In this document: positions 45,963 to 59,092 of the stretch, in pieces | How the letters are laid out: every line of letters begins with the position of its first letter | How positions within the stretch are numbered: the first letter of the stretch is position 1 | Source of the DNA: Linyphia triangularis | Lineage: Eukaryota; Arthropoda; Arachnida; Araneae; Linyphiidae | Direction: 5' to 3' | Assembly: GCA_963978545.1 (NCBI GenBank) | Contig: OZ021727.1 | Location: 56,494,487-56,558,486 of the forward strand | Length of the DNA: 64,000 nucleotides | Made by a program: the position numbers and the translations under genes | Notes under the pieces: generated by a model | Databases searched by the model: none | The model's input: only the letters and a program-made list of their open reading frames with translations | What the model was told of the DNA's origin: nothing

Positions 45963-48480
45963 TTATTTGCTATGTGAGTTGATATAAAAACGTTATATTT
46001 TATCAATTATTTGAGAAAAATATTTCATATAAATGTGGCAGTTCAAAATATCATTGAATTTTTCGGATTGACCTGAAAGAAGCATAAGTTGAAAACAAAT
46101 TAAACTGTTCTCGGACAACTTCCTAAATGTGAAGTGTTCATAGCTTGTGGCTTTGTTTATTTTCTCTAAAATTATGGGCTGCACATTTAACAAATCAGGA
46201 TATACGAAACTTCGTATGGTTAGTTTAAAAGAACAAGGTTACTATCAACTGTTTATTTCTAATTATTTGTAGTATTCTCAAATAAGCTACAGAGGATTAT
46301 TAAAAGAAAATTCTGGGTAGGAGCAATTTTGAAAACGATCGTGCTGAAAACCACTGGGTGACCATAAAATGAAGAATAATTCTAAGAATAATTGTTTCAG
46401 AAGAGTTGTTCCTCCTTTTTCCCCGGCTTTCTCTGATACGTCACTTTTTCCCCGGTACAACAAAACATGTTCCTTGGAATGCTACTTGATGACGTGAAAA
46501 ACTCAGTTTTGATAAAACTTGACACACACACTTTATCTCCTGTACCCTTCACTGATTTCCGTAAGAAATCCCATTCTCTATAGAATTTAGTTTTGTGAAA
46601 TTGAAAAAAAAAAAAAATTGCTTTTCATCAAAATTGTTCCTGCTGGGGAGAAGGGGAAAGTTGTCCTTCCACTTTCTCAATCTCTATCAATCTTGATGCC
46701 AATTTAATAATAATAATAAAAAAAATTATGACATTCTCACACAAAAATTAGAGCCGATCACCGCGACGGTGACGTAGGAATGGGAACTAGAAGGTTAATA
46801 TGCTATTATTGGTGTGATGCAGAAAAGTTTGAATATCTCGAAACCCAAAAGATGGCGCCACAAATTCTTTTCTCCCATCTACGAATGAAATAACAAATAA
46901 AATAAATCAAGATCTATATCTAGTCGATGTTTTTGCTTTATGATTATTTATGTACAAGATAATAAGATAACTCAGATAAAACTGAAATCAGTGACAAGAT
47001 AAAAGTTATTAAAAAATTTTAAGAGGGGGAGGAGAGGGCATTAAAACGAAGTACGATGTCCAAATTAACTTTATTTTACTGCTCGAAAATTTTCAAAGGT
47101 TTTGTGATCGTATATAATGAGCTTGTCGATGGATTTGAAAATTCTGAAAGCAAAATATTTATTTAGTAAATTTATATAAAATTCAAAATTTGAAAATCAT
47201 TAGTTACCTTTTTTTTAAATAAATTACTGCAAATAAAAACATTCGGTTTTCAGAATAAAAATTTCTGCTATATATTCTATTAGGGAACCAAAAGCATATT
47301 TTAATTTGATAATAGATGAATTTTGAACGGAAGTTGGTTCCGTTGTGATTGTATTAATACATGATACAATCGTTGTTTTCATAAAAGACTTAAGTGTGAA
47401 GAGAAAAAGAATTTTAAACAAAAAAGGTAACCTCTCCTTTAAGTTAAGTAACAATGAGTGTAATAGGGAAGAAAAAACATAACATTCTAGAATTGCATAC
47501 CATTTTTCTAATTCTACCGATTCTTCAGATTGTGATACTTAGGGGGGGGGGGGGGGTTGAACTTGTACACAATGAATTAAATTGGGATTATTGGGAAGAA
47601 CCCCCATAGGCTATTTAGAGATTTTATAGAATTAATATCAGTTTAGGGCAATGGGTAAAAAGTACCTCAAACATATCAAATGAGATTATTTCGAAATAAA
47701 TCGAGCCTACCAAGTACTGATTTCCTATAAGGGTTTCTCCAAATAATCCGAATTTAGTTCATTATGTACAATACTCCAATGAATCTGAACGTGGCAATTT
47801 GTAATCAAATATTATATTTCATAATTTTTCTGGCAGATTATTTCCTTTAGAGAGTTTATATACATATTGCCCATATAATTGCCCATATGTATATAATTGT
47901 ACATAGAAGTTGGCAATGCATATAAAGGATTTGTAGTAAAAACTTTGTTTTTATGGGTTAGGTTTTTATTGAATTTAATGCAGATGTAATTCAAAAATAA
48001 AAATATTAACCATATATTGCAAAAATGTAATAGGTGCAAACTAGTAGAGTAAAAATTAAAATAATGTTTTATGATTAGAATATCATCAAGTTTTTAGTAA
48101 AATTAAAGTCGATATTTTAAATGAAATAATAAAAAAGGAAAATATCCATAGATTACGCCAATCCGCATCATATTACGCAAATATAAAAGTGACCACTGAC
48201 CAGTTACCAATTAAAAGTGATCAGTGACCAGTAAACTAAAAGAATATTTCAAAAGAGTTTCTCATTCTTAATCATTTTTTCGTCAATAAAGAAACAATGT
48301 TTTATTGAACATTAAATAATACTTTTTAAGTATGAATTGCAATTAGCTGGATTAATTGGATTGATTATCAAATTCTCCAAAAAAATTTCTTGCATAAATT
48401 CAACTGTAGAAAACCAATAAATCGATTTTACTCATGGTGACGCTGCAGCCAACAACCTATGACGTTTCCCAAAATACGGT
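45580..48480. other. AT-rich DNA without recognised genes
   Basis: Holds short tandem GATGTTGATTAAGATGA units at about 45718-45775, an A homopolymer of about 41 bases (45919-45960) and a 15-base G tract (47542-47556). A slightly GC-richer patch at 46400-46500 and 46750-46870 includes ATACGTCAC, GATGACGTG and GATGGCGCC but has no supported gene. Confidence 0.4.
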
Positions 48481-48538
48481 CCATTAAAGCTCATCAAATT
48501 CTTTTTACAGCAAAATATATATCCTTATTATTATTATC

Positions 48539-49716
48539 TCTATATGTAAAAAGCAAAGCCTATCAAAGGGACTCACTCATTGCTAGTTCTTCCACTTCCA
48601 ATACAGTCACAACTCGTAAATTTAGTACAAATGTCAACAATGGCAAGAATAGAAAAAATCTTATTTCTATGTCGATCAATCTATTTTAAAGGGCAGAAAC
48701 GTTCTAAACGAGGACTATCCCAATTACTCACTTCCAATATAGTCACAACTCTAAAATTTGGTTCCAATAGAAAGCATAAATAAATTAAGCTATCTTGATA
48801 CTGATTAACCAACTTTAAGGGTTCTGCAAGGGATCGAAACATTCCAATCGAGGAATCTTGCAATGGCTCACTTCCAATATAATAGTAACTCTGAATCTAT
48901 AATAATAAAAGAAGCTGTCTGTCTGTGGATCTGTAGAAAGTTACCTAAAAGTGGAGTAGATCTCTGAAATTTTCAACAGAAGCAGTTTTGGCCTTCTAAT
49001 TGTAAATATAACAAACAGAATGTTAAAATTCTAATTAGTTCTTTTTTAATTAATTTTTTTTTACAAGTGACTTCAAATAGAGATACAGCTCTGAAATGTT
49101 GAACTTAAGCAGTTTTAGCCTTTTAATTGCAGTTTTGAAAAACAGAATTTTAAATTTTTATTTAGTTCTTTTTTAATTAGTTTTTTTAATTAATTAATAA
49201 ATATTTTACAAAACGATTTCTAATAGGACTACAGGTCTAAAATTTTCAACGTAAGTAGTTTTGGCCTTCTAAATTGAAATTTTGACAAACAGAATTTTTT
49301 TTTTTTTTAAATTAATTAACAATTATTTTACAAAACGATTTCTAATTGAGCTATAATTCTGAAAATTTCAACATAAGTGGTTTTGGCCTTCTAATTGGAC
49401 TTATAGGAAAAAGAATGTTAAAATTTTAATTTGTTTTTAATTAATTTTTTAATTAATATTTTCACAAAAAGCGACTGCTGATACTTTCAAAATATAGCAT
49501 GCAGGAACTTTCAAAATATAGTAACAATTATATAAAATTTAGAACAAATGTCAACAGGGGCCAAGGATTGTTAAAGAAAGGTATTTCGGTTTTGATAAAC
49601 CAATCTTCAGGAATCGAAACGGTACCATACGTCCAAAATGTAGAATGATTGAATCTCTCACGATTGATAAAATGCATATGGTAAAATTTCATAGGGAAGC
49701 AGGGGTATTCAGCTAG
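48539..49716 (+). mobile_element. Helitron-like composite locus
   Basis: A first part from about 48539 (TCTCTATATGTAAAAAGCAA) contains repeated ACTTCCAATATAGTCACAAC units. At 48896 A|TCTATAATAATAAAAGAAGC restarts the same 5' end as at 10385, followed by GAAATTTTCAACAxAAGxAG monomers to about 49480. A tail similar to the first part then ends GGTATTCAGCTAG|T at 49716. The order suggests one Helitron-like element inserted into another. No Rep/helicase ORF. Confidence 0.65.
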
Positions 49717-49719
49717 TAC

Positions 49720-51135
49720 CCGATAAAAATATTACAAAAACTTTTCAAATTTGATTATTTCTTTTTTGCCCGAATGCAAAAAGGAATAGTTTCATTTTTA
49801 CAAAAGTGCTAAAACGGAATTTTTGCACGATGCTATTTGGAATGGAGTTTTATGGTTTTAAAATACTTGTGACCAATTTCATTAGATATTTAAGAACGAA
49901 TTTGAATTTTCCGACAATTTCATAGCAGAATTTAATTTTCCCTCGTCAAACATGATGAGCAATTGTCTGAGACATCGTCTTGCTAAACTCCATTCAATGG
50001 AAAACAAATATCTTTTTTCTGGAAATTTTTTTAATTATCGTCTGCTGGTATATTTTTTTTTTTCTTCTTTTTTTTTTCCCTCCTTTTGTCATTATACAAC
50101 AGCAAACTGCAAACATTGCAGCTGTTTGGGAAAGAATAGAATATGAATTTGTGTTTTTAAAATCAGTTTTATTCAGTATCAGAAGAAAAAAGAAAAAGTA
50201 TTTTCAAAATTTGCCATTCTAGAAAGGTACACCAATCTTTTAAATTTCTTCCTTATTACCATTCTTTTTTAAAGTAATACTTTTTGCAATGCGTACTAAA
50301 TTCCCATTCAAGGTCTAAGTAATGGAACAAGTCCAGTTCAACAGCATTCGTTAACAAAGCGATTTAATATTTAAAAATATAAACTTCTTTTTTTTTTTTT
50401 TTTTTTTTTTTTTGTTATTTATTTCGATTTTAAACGGCAATACTTATTTACTAATTAAGCAATAGATAATTTTAAAAATAAAGATTCATTGTATCTCAAA
50501 AGTAATGGAACACTTTATAAACAAGAGTAATAATTTATTTAATACTAAAGGAAAAAGTACTAAAGGTCATCTATTTAAACAAATATTAAATACCCTGCTT
50601 AATTAGTAATAAAAATTTGCAAGTCAGTTTTTAAAATATATTCAATTTTCAAAATGTAATTAAAAGTTTAAAAAATCTCATAAAATTGATGGAACACTTG
50701 GAATTGTTCTGGAATAATCTAGGAAATGAAAGAAAAACTATTTTTTCGTTTTCAAGGTGAGTGATAAATGCTTAAATATCATCCGTTTTCCTTGTTTACC
50801 TGTGTATTCTAAGAATCACTATTCTGTTTGATATTTTTTTTTTTTATTTTATTGAATATTAATAATAATTTATCAAGACTGTCAATTGATCAGAAAAAAT
50901 GGTTATGTTAAGGGGACTTGGTACCCTTAAAACTATTAGTTTTTTTTAATTTAAGAGTCTAAAACTATAATGTTTACATACTTGGTAGTGTTACTAGTAA
51001 ATAACTTAATTTTATTTAAAAAAAATTTACATAGTGCTCTAAGTTTAAAAAATTCAAAAATATTTTTAAAAATTTCAGAAAATTTCAAACTGAGAAAAAT
51101 GCGTTGAAAACATCAAAGAGGCTATTACAACTGTG
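49720..51135. other. AT-rich DNA without recognised genes
   Basis: T homopolymers (for example 50389-50413) only. Confidence 0.4.
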
Positions 51136-51140
51136 ATAAG

Positions 51141-51317
51141 AAATATAATTTTTATGCTAGATTCTAGACCACGAGGTTGCGGTTTCGAGTCCCGTGTAAG
51201 GCATGGGTGTTTGTAAATGTATGTTGGCTTGTCAAATGACGAATGTTTCGGTGCATTATAGCCCTCGTGTTGCTGACGGCGCCAGATAATCTGAAAACAA
51301 CCAACCAAATATAATTT
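51141..51317 (+). mobile_element. 5'-truncated SINE, same family as 36414, 11-bp target duplication
   Basis: The body 51152-51306 is flanked by AAATATAATTT at 51141-51151 and 51307-51317. It begins inside the tRNA-like head (ATGCTAGATTCTAGACC), retains the B-box region GGTTTCGAGTC, and ends with the same CTGAAAACAACCAACC tail. It matches the 36414 copy closely over the shared length. Confidence 0.9.
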
Positions 51318-51689
51318 GAATGCAATTGTAGTTATTAGATCATCTCATAAGGTCAATCTATCACAAATATTTCTATATAATAGTTTATCTCAAGCCTACA
51401 CCAGTTTTTGCAATTATAAAGAGGTTCAAAAGTACTACAACGATCAGATTAGAAATAAAATATAAAGCAAATTTTAATAGTTTGGCAGTGGTACAATCTA
51501 CAGAAATTACAATTCCCGCATTTATTTTTTTTTTTTTTTTTTTTTTTTTTTATATTCTAAAAGTTTCGAAAATGCCATAAACAGAAAAACGTCTTCTTAA
51601 TGCGCCTTTTTTTTTTTTTTTTTTTTTTTTCTTCTTAAATTTGCAATCAAAGTTGCTCTGTTACATGTTGGCAAGAAAACGATTCATTC

Positions 51690-51960
51690 GGCTCGAAATG
51701 AATGTGACGTCAAGGCTTCCCAAACATCTTGGTTTGAAATGCTGCAGCGGAAACCAATTTTGCAAGTTTCTCGCAAATCGAGCCACCCTGTACAGGATAT
51801 AACAATGATCTACCAAAGCCAACTATTTCAACGCCAACTATTTGGCAGAAACCTCACGATAACAGGAAACCTTGACATCACAGATTTTGTTGACTGCTTT
51901 AATCGGACTGGTTTTTTCTCGGTTTTGAGGCATTTTCTTTTCCTAATATTTTAATAACTA
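51690..51960 (+). promoter_or_regulatory. CRE-containing GC-elevated patch
   Basis: Contains TGACGTCA at 51705-51712 and a frame of 71 codons from 51739 (MLQRKPILQVSRKSSHPVQD...) with a local repeat CCAACTATTT at about 51821 and 51836. No recognised protein or splice site. Function unknown. Confidence 0.25.
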
Positions 51961-52513
51961 ATTTGTTTAAAAGAACCTTTTGTAAAGTAACCTTTGTTTA
52001 AATATTTGGAATCAGAAAGAAATTCTTCATAAATATAAACTAATTGCACCCGTTTTTAAAAAATGAGGGAATTGTCCATTGTATGCATGAAAAAAGCATA
52101 ATTTGTAGTCGATAAATTGTCTGATACTCGTCAAAATAGCTAGGTAAAGTCACGAAATGTAAAACTAAAGTTCTTCGTGAGTAAATATCTAGGAACCCAG
52201 CATTGTTCCGCCGCTAAGTCGCAATGTCATAATGGTAGAACCGGTGAGCAGTGGCGGATCTAGGATTTTCCTGAGGGGGGGCGCAAGATTGTGCCCTAGC
52301 CAGGACAGAATTGATTAAAAAAAAAAAAAAAAAAAAAAGCTAGGCAGTGTTCAAGAAATATACTTTAAGTTAATCCATAGCCATTGATTGACCCCCACCT
52401 CTTTCGTCACATTTCTGACTTGCTATTTTAGCGTAAGGTTAGCGTGGTAGCGGTTAGGTATCTTAGCGCGTTAACACTACCCTTTTGTTTTTTCATTATC
52501 TGTTTTATTTTAA

Positions 52514-52789
52514 AAACAAATTGTAGGGCTCCCGATAGCCTAGGCGGTAGAGTATCGAGCTCGTAACCGGAGGGTTGCGGGTTCTGTCCTCGGTCCGCCA
52601 AATATCGGTGTGTACCAATGTCCTCTCGTTGGTGTGGTGGGGTCGGAGAGAGGGGTTTACACTAGAAAATTTCGATCTCGTATTCTTCTAGATGCTCAAA
52701 ATTACGAGACGTATTTGGCTGTGTTAAGCACTTAATAAGTGGCAGAAATAGACAGTCGGTGGTTTCAAAACAAAACAAAACAAATTGTA
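52514..52789 (+). mobile_element. tRNA-derived SINE (second family), 12-bp target duplication
   Basis: The body 52526-52777 lies between AAACAAATTGTA copies (52514-52525, 52778-52789). The head has GATAGCCTAGGCGGTAGAGT (A-box) and GGGTTGCGGGTTCTGTCC (B-box, slightly changed). The body includes CCAATGTCCTCTCGTTGGTG and GTTAAGCACTTAATAAGTGG; the tail is CAAAACAAAACAAAACAA. Another fragment of this family lies on the minus strand at 7434-7500. Confidence 0.9.
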
Positions 52790-53724
52790 TTCAAAATGTA
52801 TTGTGCATTTTAAACATTTTTGTAAGCTACATCCCAAGAGGGTTGCGGGTTCTGTATAGATTATACTGAAGAAATTCCAATGTAAGTGGGAACTTGCTAC
52901 TATTATTTGTGACTAACTGACTAAGTATAAATCCTATACTATACTTACATCAAACTGGGAAATCAGTAATTGTACATCAAAATTTAACATATTCATAACA
53001 AATTTATGCAGTGAGCTTAGTAAGTAAAAATACCTTGTTTTACTGGATAATCCATTGCTTCACAAGTAATCTAAAGTAATCAGGGAAAAAATTGTGTTTC
53101 AAAGAGAATTTTTTACTAATAATTATAAGTATTATTTTTAAGAAGGCAATAGAAAAAAAAATACAATTTAAACATTGAATAATTAGCACAAAACAAATTC
53201 CAGTCTTTTTTTTTTGATTTAGCAAACTATACTTAGTTATCTTATACTTATCCATCTATGGATAATTATAATAGAGTAGTTAAAGAAAAAAAACTACACG
53301 ATGTAAATGTTAGTGTATTAGAAGAGCCGAATCTTGCTTTATTATTTAGCTTAAATATGTCAAAGTCTAATATTTTTTTAATAGGTAGAAGTTCTCTATA
53401 GCATCGAATATAAATTGTTTTATATTTCTTGATAAATCTCACTTGTTGACAGTTCATTTTCATATTTTCTTCTCTTGTTCTTCAAAATTTAATTTTATTT
53501 TCAACTTTTCTGATACAAAATCCTTTTTTTCCAATTCCTGGCTTTTATTTCAGCCAATCAGAGCATTTTTTACATAGATACAATGTTACACTTATGTAGT
53601 CCAGTGAAAAAAAAATGTGTCACCTACGTGTATAAATAATTAATTCATAAAAGTAAAATTTTTATATAAATCATTTAATACATACACAAGATTTATAGGT
53701 TAATAGAAGCATGAGTAAAAGTTT

Positions 53725-53850
53725 CTTTTAGTGAAAATCTCCGAAACTTGATAGAATGCATTCTCATTGACTATCTGCCAAGTTTCAGCTTGATTGGATG
53801 ACGGCTAGTGGGTTAGTTATCCTTCCACAGATTTTCCCGCCACAAATAAA
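53725..53850 (-). repeat. Dispersed repeat family R1, inverted copy
   Basis: On the minus strand it reads TCTGTGGAAGGATAACTAAC, CATCCAATCAAGCTGAAAC, TTGGCAGATAG and AATGAGAATGCATTCTATCA. It lies inside the hAT-type element. Confidence 0.6.
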
Positions 53851-54209
53851 CAAAATCAAAAGTAAATATAAAGGATAAAGTAAAAAGCAAACGATAGAAA
53901 CCAGGAGTAACGAAATTTTATGTTAAGCTTTTTTAAGTTAAAGGAATGCAAGTCAGTGGGATCCAGTGTGGTAGGTCAAATAGTTCATATTAAAAAAATG
54001 AATCTTTAAATACAAAGTTTTTATGGTATCCTTTATATTCCTTGCCAATTTTTATGTACAATTGCAATTTACTTAAGCTATTTTGATCTGAGATTCAATT
54101 TTCATGGTGTTTGATGACCACTGCGAAGAAAATCATCAATTCTGTCTCTTTGGCTAATTTTTTTTTTTTATTATTAATTTTTTTTGTCCGAAAACATGGT
54201 TATTGTTAT

Positions 54210-54290
54210 TGACAACAAGTTATTTTAGGTCGATTGGATAACAAGAGGATTAATTAGTCCTCCACGGATTTATTCCTCACAGACACACAA
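54210..54290 (-). repeat. Dispersed repeat family R1, short inverted copy
   Basis: On the minus strand it reads AATCCGTGGAGGACTAATTA followed by TTATCCAATCGACCTAAAAT. This is the start of R1; the rest is too diverged to follow. Confidence 0.45.
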
Positions 54291-55389
54291 AATCGAAGTT
54301 AATTTAAAAAAGGGTTTAAAAATTAAGCCACTAGACAACAAAGATTAACTTACTTTTCTCGAAGAAAAGTATTCCCAAACATATGACAAAAATGGGTAAT
54401 GACAGGTACATTTCCAAAAATCGCTATAGAATAACTTTTTTAAACTATTTTTTGAGTGCCAAACACAAAGCAATTCTTTTTAAAAAGTCCTCCACGCCAG
54501 TAAGGAGTTCTTTCTGACTTCTCGTAACGATTGCTTTCATTTTTAAATCAAATAAATAATATTTATAATTTCAGAATAGAAAAAGAAACGCTAAAAAAAT
54601 GTGTTCCCACTTACTTTTTGTCGCATGGATGCATTTATGTATTACAACCTACTCTACTCTTTGGTTAACTTCGAAAGTGTACAGTTTGTAAACCGAATAT
54701 AAGTCTTAATACTCTCACCACGCGTTCAAAAATTTCTTCTCCTTGTGCTAACTAGTAAATCACACCACAACCATTTAAAAGAGGACTTCAAGCTCAAAGA
54801 CCCAGAGGGGTGGAGATGTTATCTCATTCAGTGTCCAGTGATATTCCTCCCCACGTCCATCCCTTGTGCGAAATCAGGAGAGAAAGACGACCATCCGGTG
54901 TATTCCCTCTCCCTTCCCCCTCTTGTGATCGTCTAAGTTAGAAGTTCAGAGAGGAAAATTCGCTTTGGTTTCGGCTCCTTATTGTTACAAAATAAAAGTA
55001 AACAATTATTATTTTGTAAAAGAGTTTTTACCTAACTCAACTCCAACTCCTGTGGTAAAGTATTGTGGAGATGTCTTCAAAATCAAGGGGGTGGAGGTTT
55101 GAATACTTGTACAGTCTTCTAACGTCCGTTTGAATGGGAAAGGGAGAGGGCTATAAAAAGAACCTTGAACCAAAAATAAATAAGCTCTCTTTTTAGGGGG
55201 GGGGGGGGGGGGCTTTTTTCGGAAATTAGACGAAGGTCGAAATATACCCGTTAAGTGAACTTATTAAAAAACCAAATTTAAATTTTTTGTGTGCAAATTC
55301 TAAAAAATAAATAAAATAGTAATAATCTGAGGAGGGGGCGCGCGCCCCCCGCGCCCCCTGGCTGAATCCGCCATTGCCGGTGAGTGTAT

Positions 55390-57228
55390 AATATGTTCGC
55401 TAGCCCAGACCGGTTTTTAACCCCTGCAGCTCAACTTCAACTATAGGTAAAAGTAAAACTCTAAATTTCTTTTACCACTGTTTGGTCCCAGATAAGTCGA
55501 CTAAAAATAATAATGTAATTTTTAACACTGAATGAAGAAGCGTAACGAAAAGTTCCTTTGAAAGTCAATGAAGTCATTAGAATTTTGCTCTACATCTTCA
55601 TCTAGTTGGTTTATTTCTATTATCAGCTCAATTAGACCGTGTGCCTTTTCAATGTTTCAGAACGAGTATCCTAACCTCCAGATAATGACCACGGAAGTTG
55701 GAAATTCTAATCAGCGGCGTAATAACAAAAACGGAATTTTGGGGGGAGGGGGGGGGGTTGTTTGTTTGTTTCATGTAACGAAGTGACTGATTATGGTACT
55801 GATGTTGCCCTTTTAAAACAGTTGTACTTAGAAATAAGTAAAATTTACTTTTTTTAAGTAGATTGAGTGCTTTATATTTGAATTAGACAAAAACCCATAT
55901 TTTAAAATTACATTTTAATTGCATCCATGTGATTAATGTGCTTTGTTGGTTTTTAAATCTCGTACTTACCGATCACTACCTTGTCATCGTAATGATTACC
56001 TCACAAAGATCACTTAATTATTTTTTTAAATGACAGCAAATATTTGGACAAATTTACACCTATTTAAATGAAATGATATTATATCTGCAAAAACTCTAGC
56101 ATGACAAGTACTGATTGCTTTCAGTGGTTCTTGCCAATAATCTATACCAATTTATTTCAAGAATGTGAAGTACCCCAATGAAACGAAACATGAACAGGTG
56201 GTGGATTCTATTACATTTCGTAACTTTTATGTCTGACTTCTTTACCTGATGAAACTTTTTTTTCCTTCATATTTTGGAGTGAGGAGGACTAATTTTAATC
56301 CAATAAAAATGCAAACTCTTTGTTTTTACAGTAGGCCAGTAGAATATTAGATTAGTTTTTTTTTAAAGAATATATAGGGGTAGAACTTTATAAACTGTTT
56401 AGTATTGATTTCATAATGAAACTCAGAAATTGTGTGCTTGCACTAGAACTAAATATAAAATATTTTATTCAAAACTCGGAATACCAGTTATCTTTCAATT
56501 TTACCTAGGTCTAACCAATGCGCCAAAAACATTAAACAGAATCTATATTTGGTTGCTATAAAAAAAACTATCCAAAGAAAATCGGAAAATGTGACTTTTG
56601 ACTTTAATTTTATATTTTGTGAAACTTACATTTCAATATAATATTCCGGGGGGGGGGGGGAACAAGTTCCAAGAAATGTTCGAAAATTGATTTATGAATG
56701 GAATGAATACAAATGACACTAAAATTACTAAAATTGAGAAATAAAGTTTCTAAGAAGCATTTATGTGTGATATTCAAACAAGGGTGAGTAAAAATAAATG
56801 TAAAAATTATAAGTAAAATATTTTATTAATACAATTATTTGAAGTGTACTTTTAGTATTTTGATTTCAGACTATAAGGCATATTTTTTATAATTATCTTT
56901 TGAATTACTTTTTAAGCTATCAATGCTTTATAAAATAACATTTAAAGTTTAGGCTCTACTTCCTAATTTTAAGCCACTTTGTCAGTGATTGTTGTGGAGA
57001 ATTGAAAGTTTTCCTCCACTTATGTAAAACAACGTATACGCACGTCAGAAATCAAAGTTACAAAGGTTATGAGGCCCTTCAAAGAATGATTTAATATTAT
57101 GATAATAAAGATTATAAAATTTGTAAAATGAACTACGTCAGAAAGTTTCAGAATTCTCTTAATATTTGTTAAAAGAAACTATTCCTTATGAAGAAATAGT
57201 TTGTCATTGAGTAGAAATATGGCATTTG

Positions 57229-57269
<41 letters not shown>

Positions 57270-57600
57270 AATATTTAAAAAAAAAAAAATCTGACTTAAA
57301 TTAAGCAGTTATCGAACTATTTGTAACATATTTAAAATTTTTACTGCAAAATATTATATTTTTACAGTTCTTTTAAATTGCCATTTTATTATATCATACC
57401 GAACTAAATTGAAACTAAAATAATTTTTAGAATCTATATTCATGACATGTAAACGATCTTGAAGCAATTGTCACGTTTAAGACGAAAAAACTTCTCAAAT
57501 TTTTTTTTTCCTACGTTATTTCCATGCTTTTATATGCTTTCTGTAAAAAAATCACATTTTCTCAAAAATGAAAATTTTTTATTAAATCTTTTGTAATAAC
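55390..57600. other. AT-rich DNA without recognised genes
   Basis: Contains G-rich tracts near 55741-55757 and 56648-56660 and a T homopolymer of about 40 bases at 57229-57268. No coding feature supported. Confidence 0.4.
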
Positions 57601-57619
57601 TTCCATTTTGCTTATGTGT

Positions 57620-57800
57620 GTGTAGATATGTGTGTTTGTGGTGAACAAATTTTCGTACAGTTAACTAACTCCCTTGTTATCATCCAATGGAACTGAAACT
57701 TGGCAGTTACATTCGTTGTCCATGAGAATATATTTTATGAAGTTTTAGAGGCTATCAGTAAAAAGTCGCTTTTACATATGTACTATATACCACTTTTCGG
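57620..57800 (+). repeat. Dispersed repeat family R1, copy
   Basis: Contains ACTCCCTTGTTATCATCCAA, GGAACTGAAACTTGGCAGTT, CATGAGAATATATTTTATGA and AGAGGCTATCAGTAAAAAGT, matching the R1 order. The 72-codon frame at 57700-57918 over it is not considered a gene. Confidence 0.55.
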
Positions 57801-58037
57801 AGGACTAATTTACCCTCTTGCCGCCTTCCAAAGATTGGCAGTTATCGACACTGTAGATGACAATGTATTCAGTCAAAAAAAGTTAGTAAATGGTTTGGAA
57901 TGGATGTTTTCTTCGTAGTAGTCCAACACTATGAAAACTCAAATCTTAGCTCAATAAGTTGCAATAGCTCATAAAATTTAGAAATACCTAAATAATGTAT
58001 TTATACTAAAAACTATAGAATAAACTTATATAAATAG

Positions 58038-58355
<318 letters not shown>

Positions 58356-59092
58356 AATCAATGAAAATGTTTTACCAATGAAAATATTTTTAGTTATAAA
58401 CAACTTTTGTGTGACTGATATAAATAATTGCAATTTCAAATGGCAATAAAATATTTTAATTATTACTTCAAATTTTACTCCCAAATAGAGAAATGTTGCT
58501 ACCGCGGTATGTCACTACTTACTATTTTGACTTTATCCAGGGTAATATTTTATAAATTAAACACACTTAAAAAATTTTAGACTGAATTTTTGTGTTAAGA
58601 AATATTTTTAAACACACATTTCTAAATTTATAAGTAAAACTTACAAGTGTTTTATGTTAATTTTATTTCACGTTAATCTTGTAACCAAGGCTATAGGTCA
58701 GATCTGTGGACACACAAAAAAGTATCTATACTGCTTTAAAAAAATTAATATGGTAGACAAATGTTCTGTTCAGATGCAAAGAATAAGTTACAGATTTAGT
58801 TATTTATGAATATTTTTATCAAGTTATTGGTCTTTAAATAGAAAAGATTGAGATGAGCATGTCACAATCCGTAGGCACCGCACGCGCTAATAGAATTTAA
58901 ATTTTCAATTAAATTTACAAAAAAAAAAATGTTGAAATCTTTAATATATAATGGAAAAGCTTTATTTTGCTAATATCAAGAAATAAAATCTAAATGAGAA
59001 TTCACAACATGTAAAATAAAAACTGTATAGTTTTGTAACATACGTGAGATAACTTGTTCACGGATGTGACGCTGTGAATCAAAATGATGCAT

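Larger units (their letters stand above)
52241..55384. mobile_element. hAT-type element, 3.1 kb, perfect 8-bp target duplication
   Basis: The element is 52249-55376. The left end is CAGTGGCGGATCTAGGATTT and the right end is CTGAATCCGCCATTG, giving inverted repeats CAGTGGCGGAT / CAATGGCGGAT. CCGGTGAG flanks both sides (52241-52248, 55377-55384). An 8-bp duplication and CA(G)...TG ends fit hAT. No transposase frame is visible. The interior holds a SINE with its own duplication, inverted R1-type repeats and a 17-base G tract, so it is non-autonomous and has gathered later insertions. Confidence 0.88.

Noticed and set aside
55568..55786. 72-codon ORF with QIMTTEVGNSNQRRN
   Set aside because: No splice signals or family match, and it ends in translation of a G tract.
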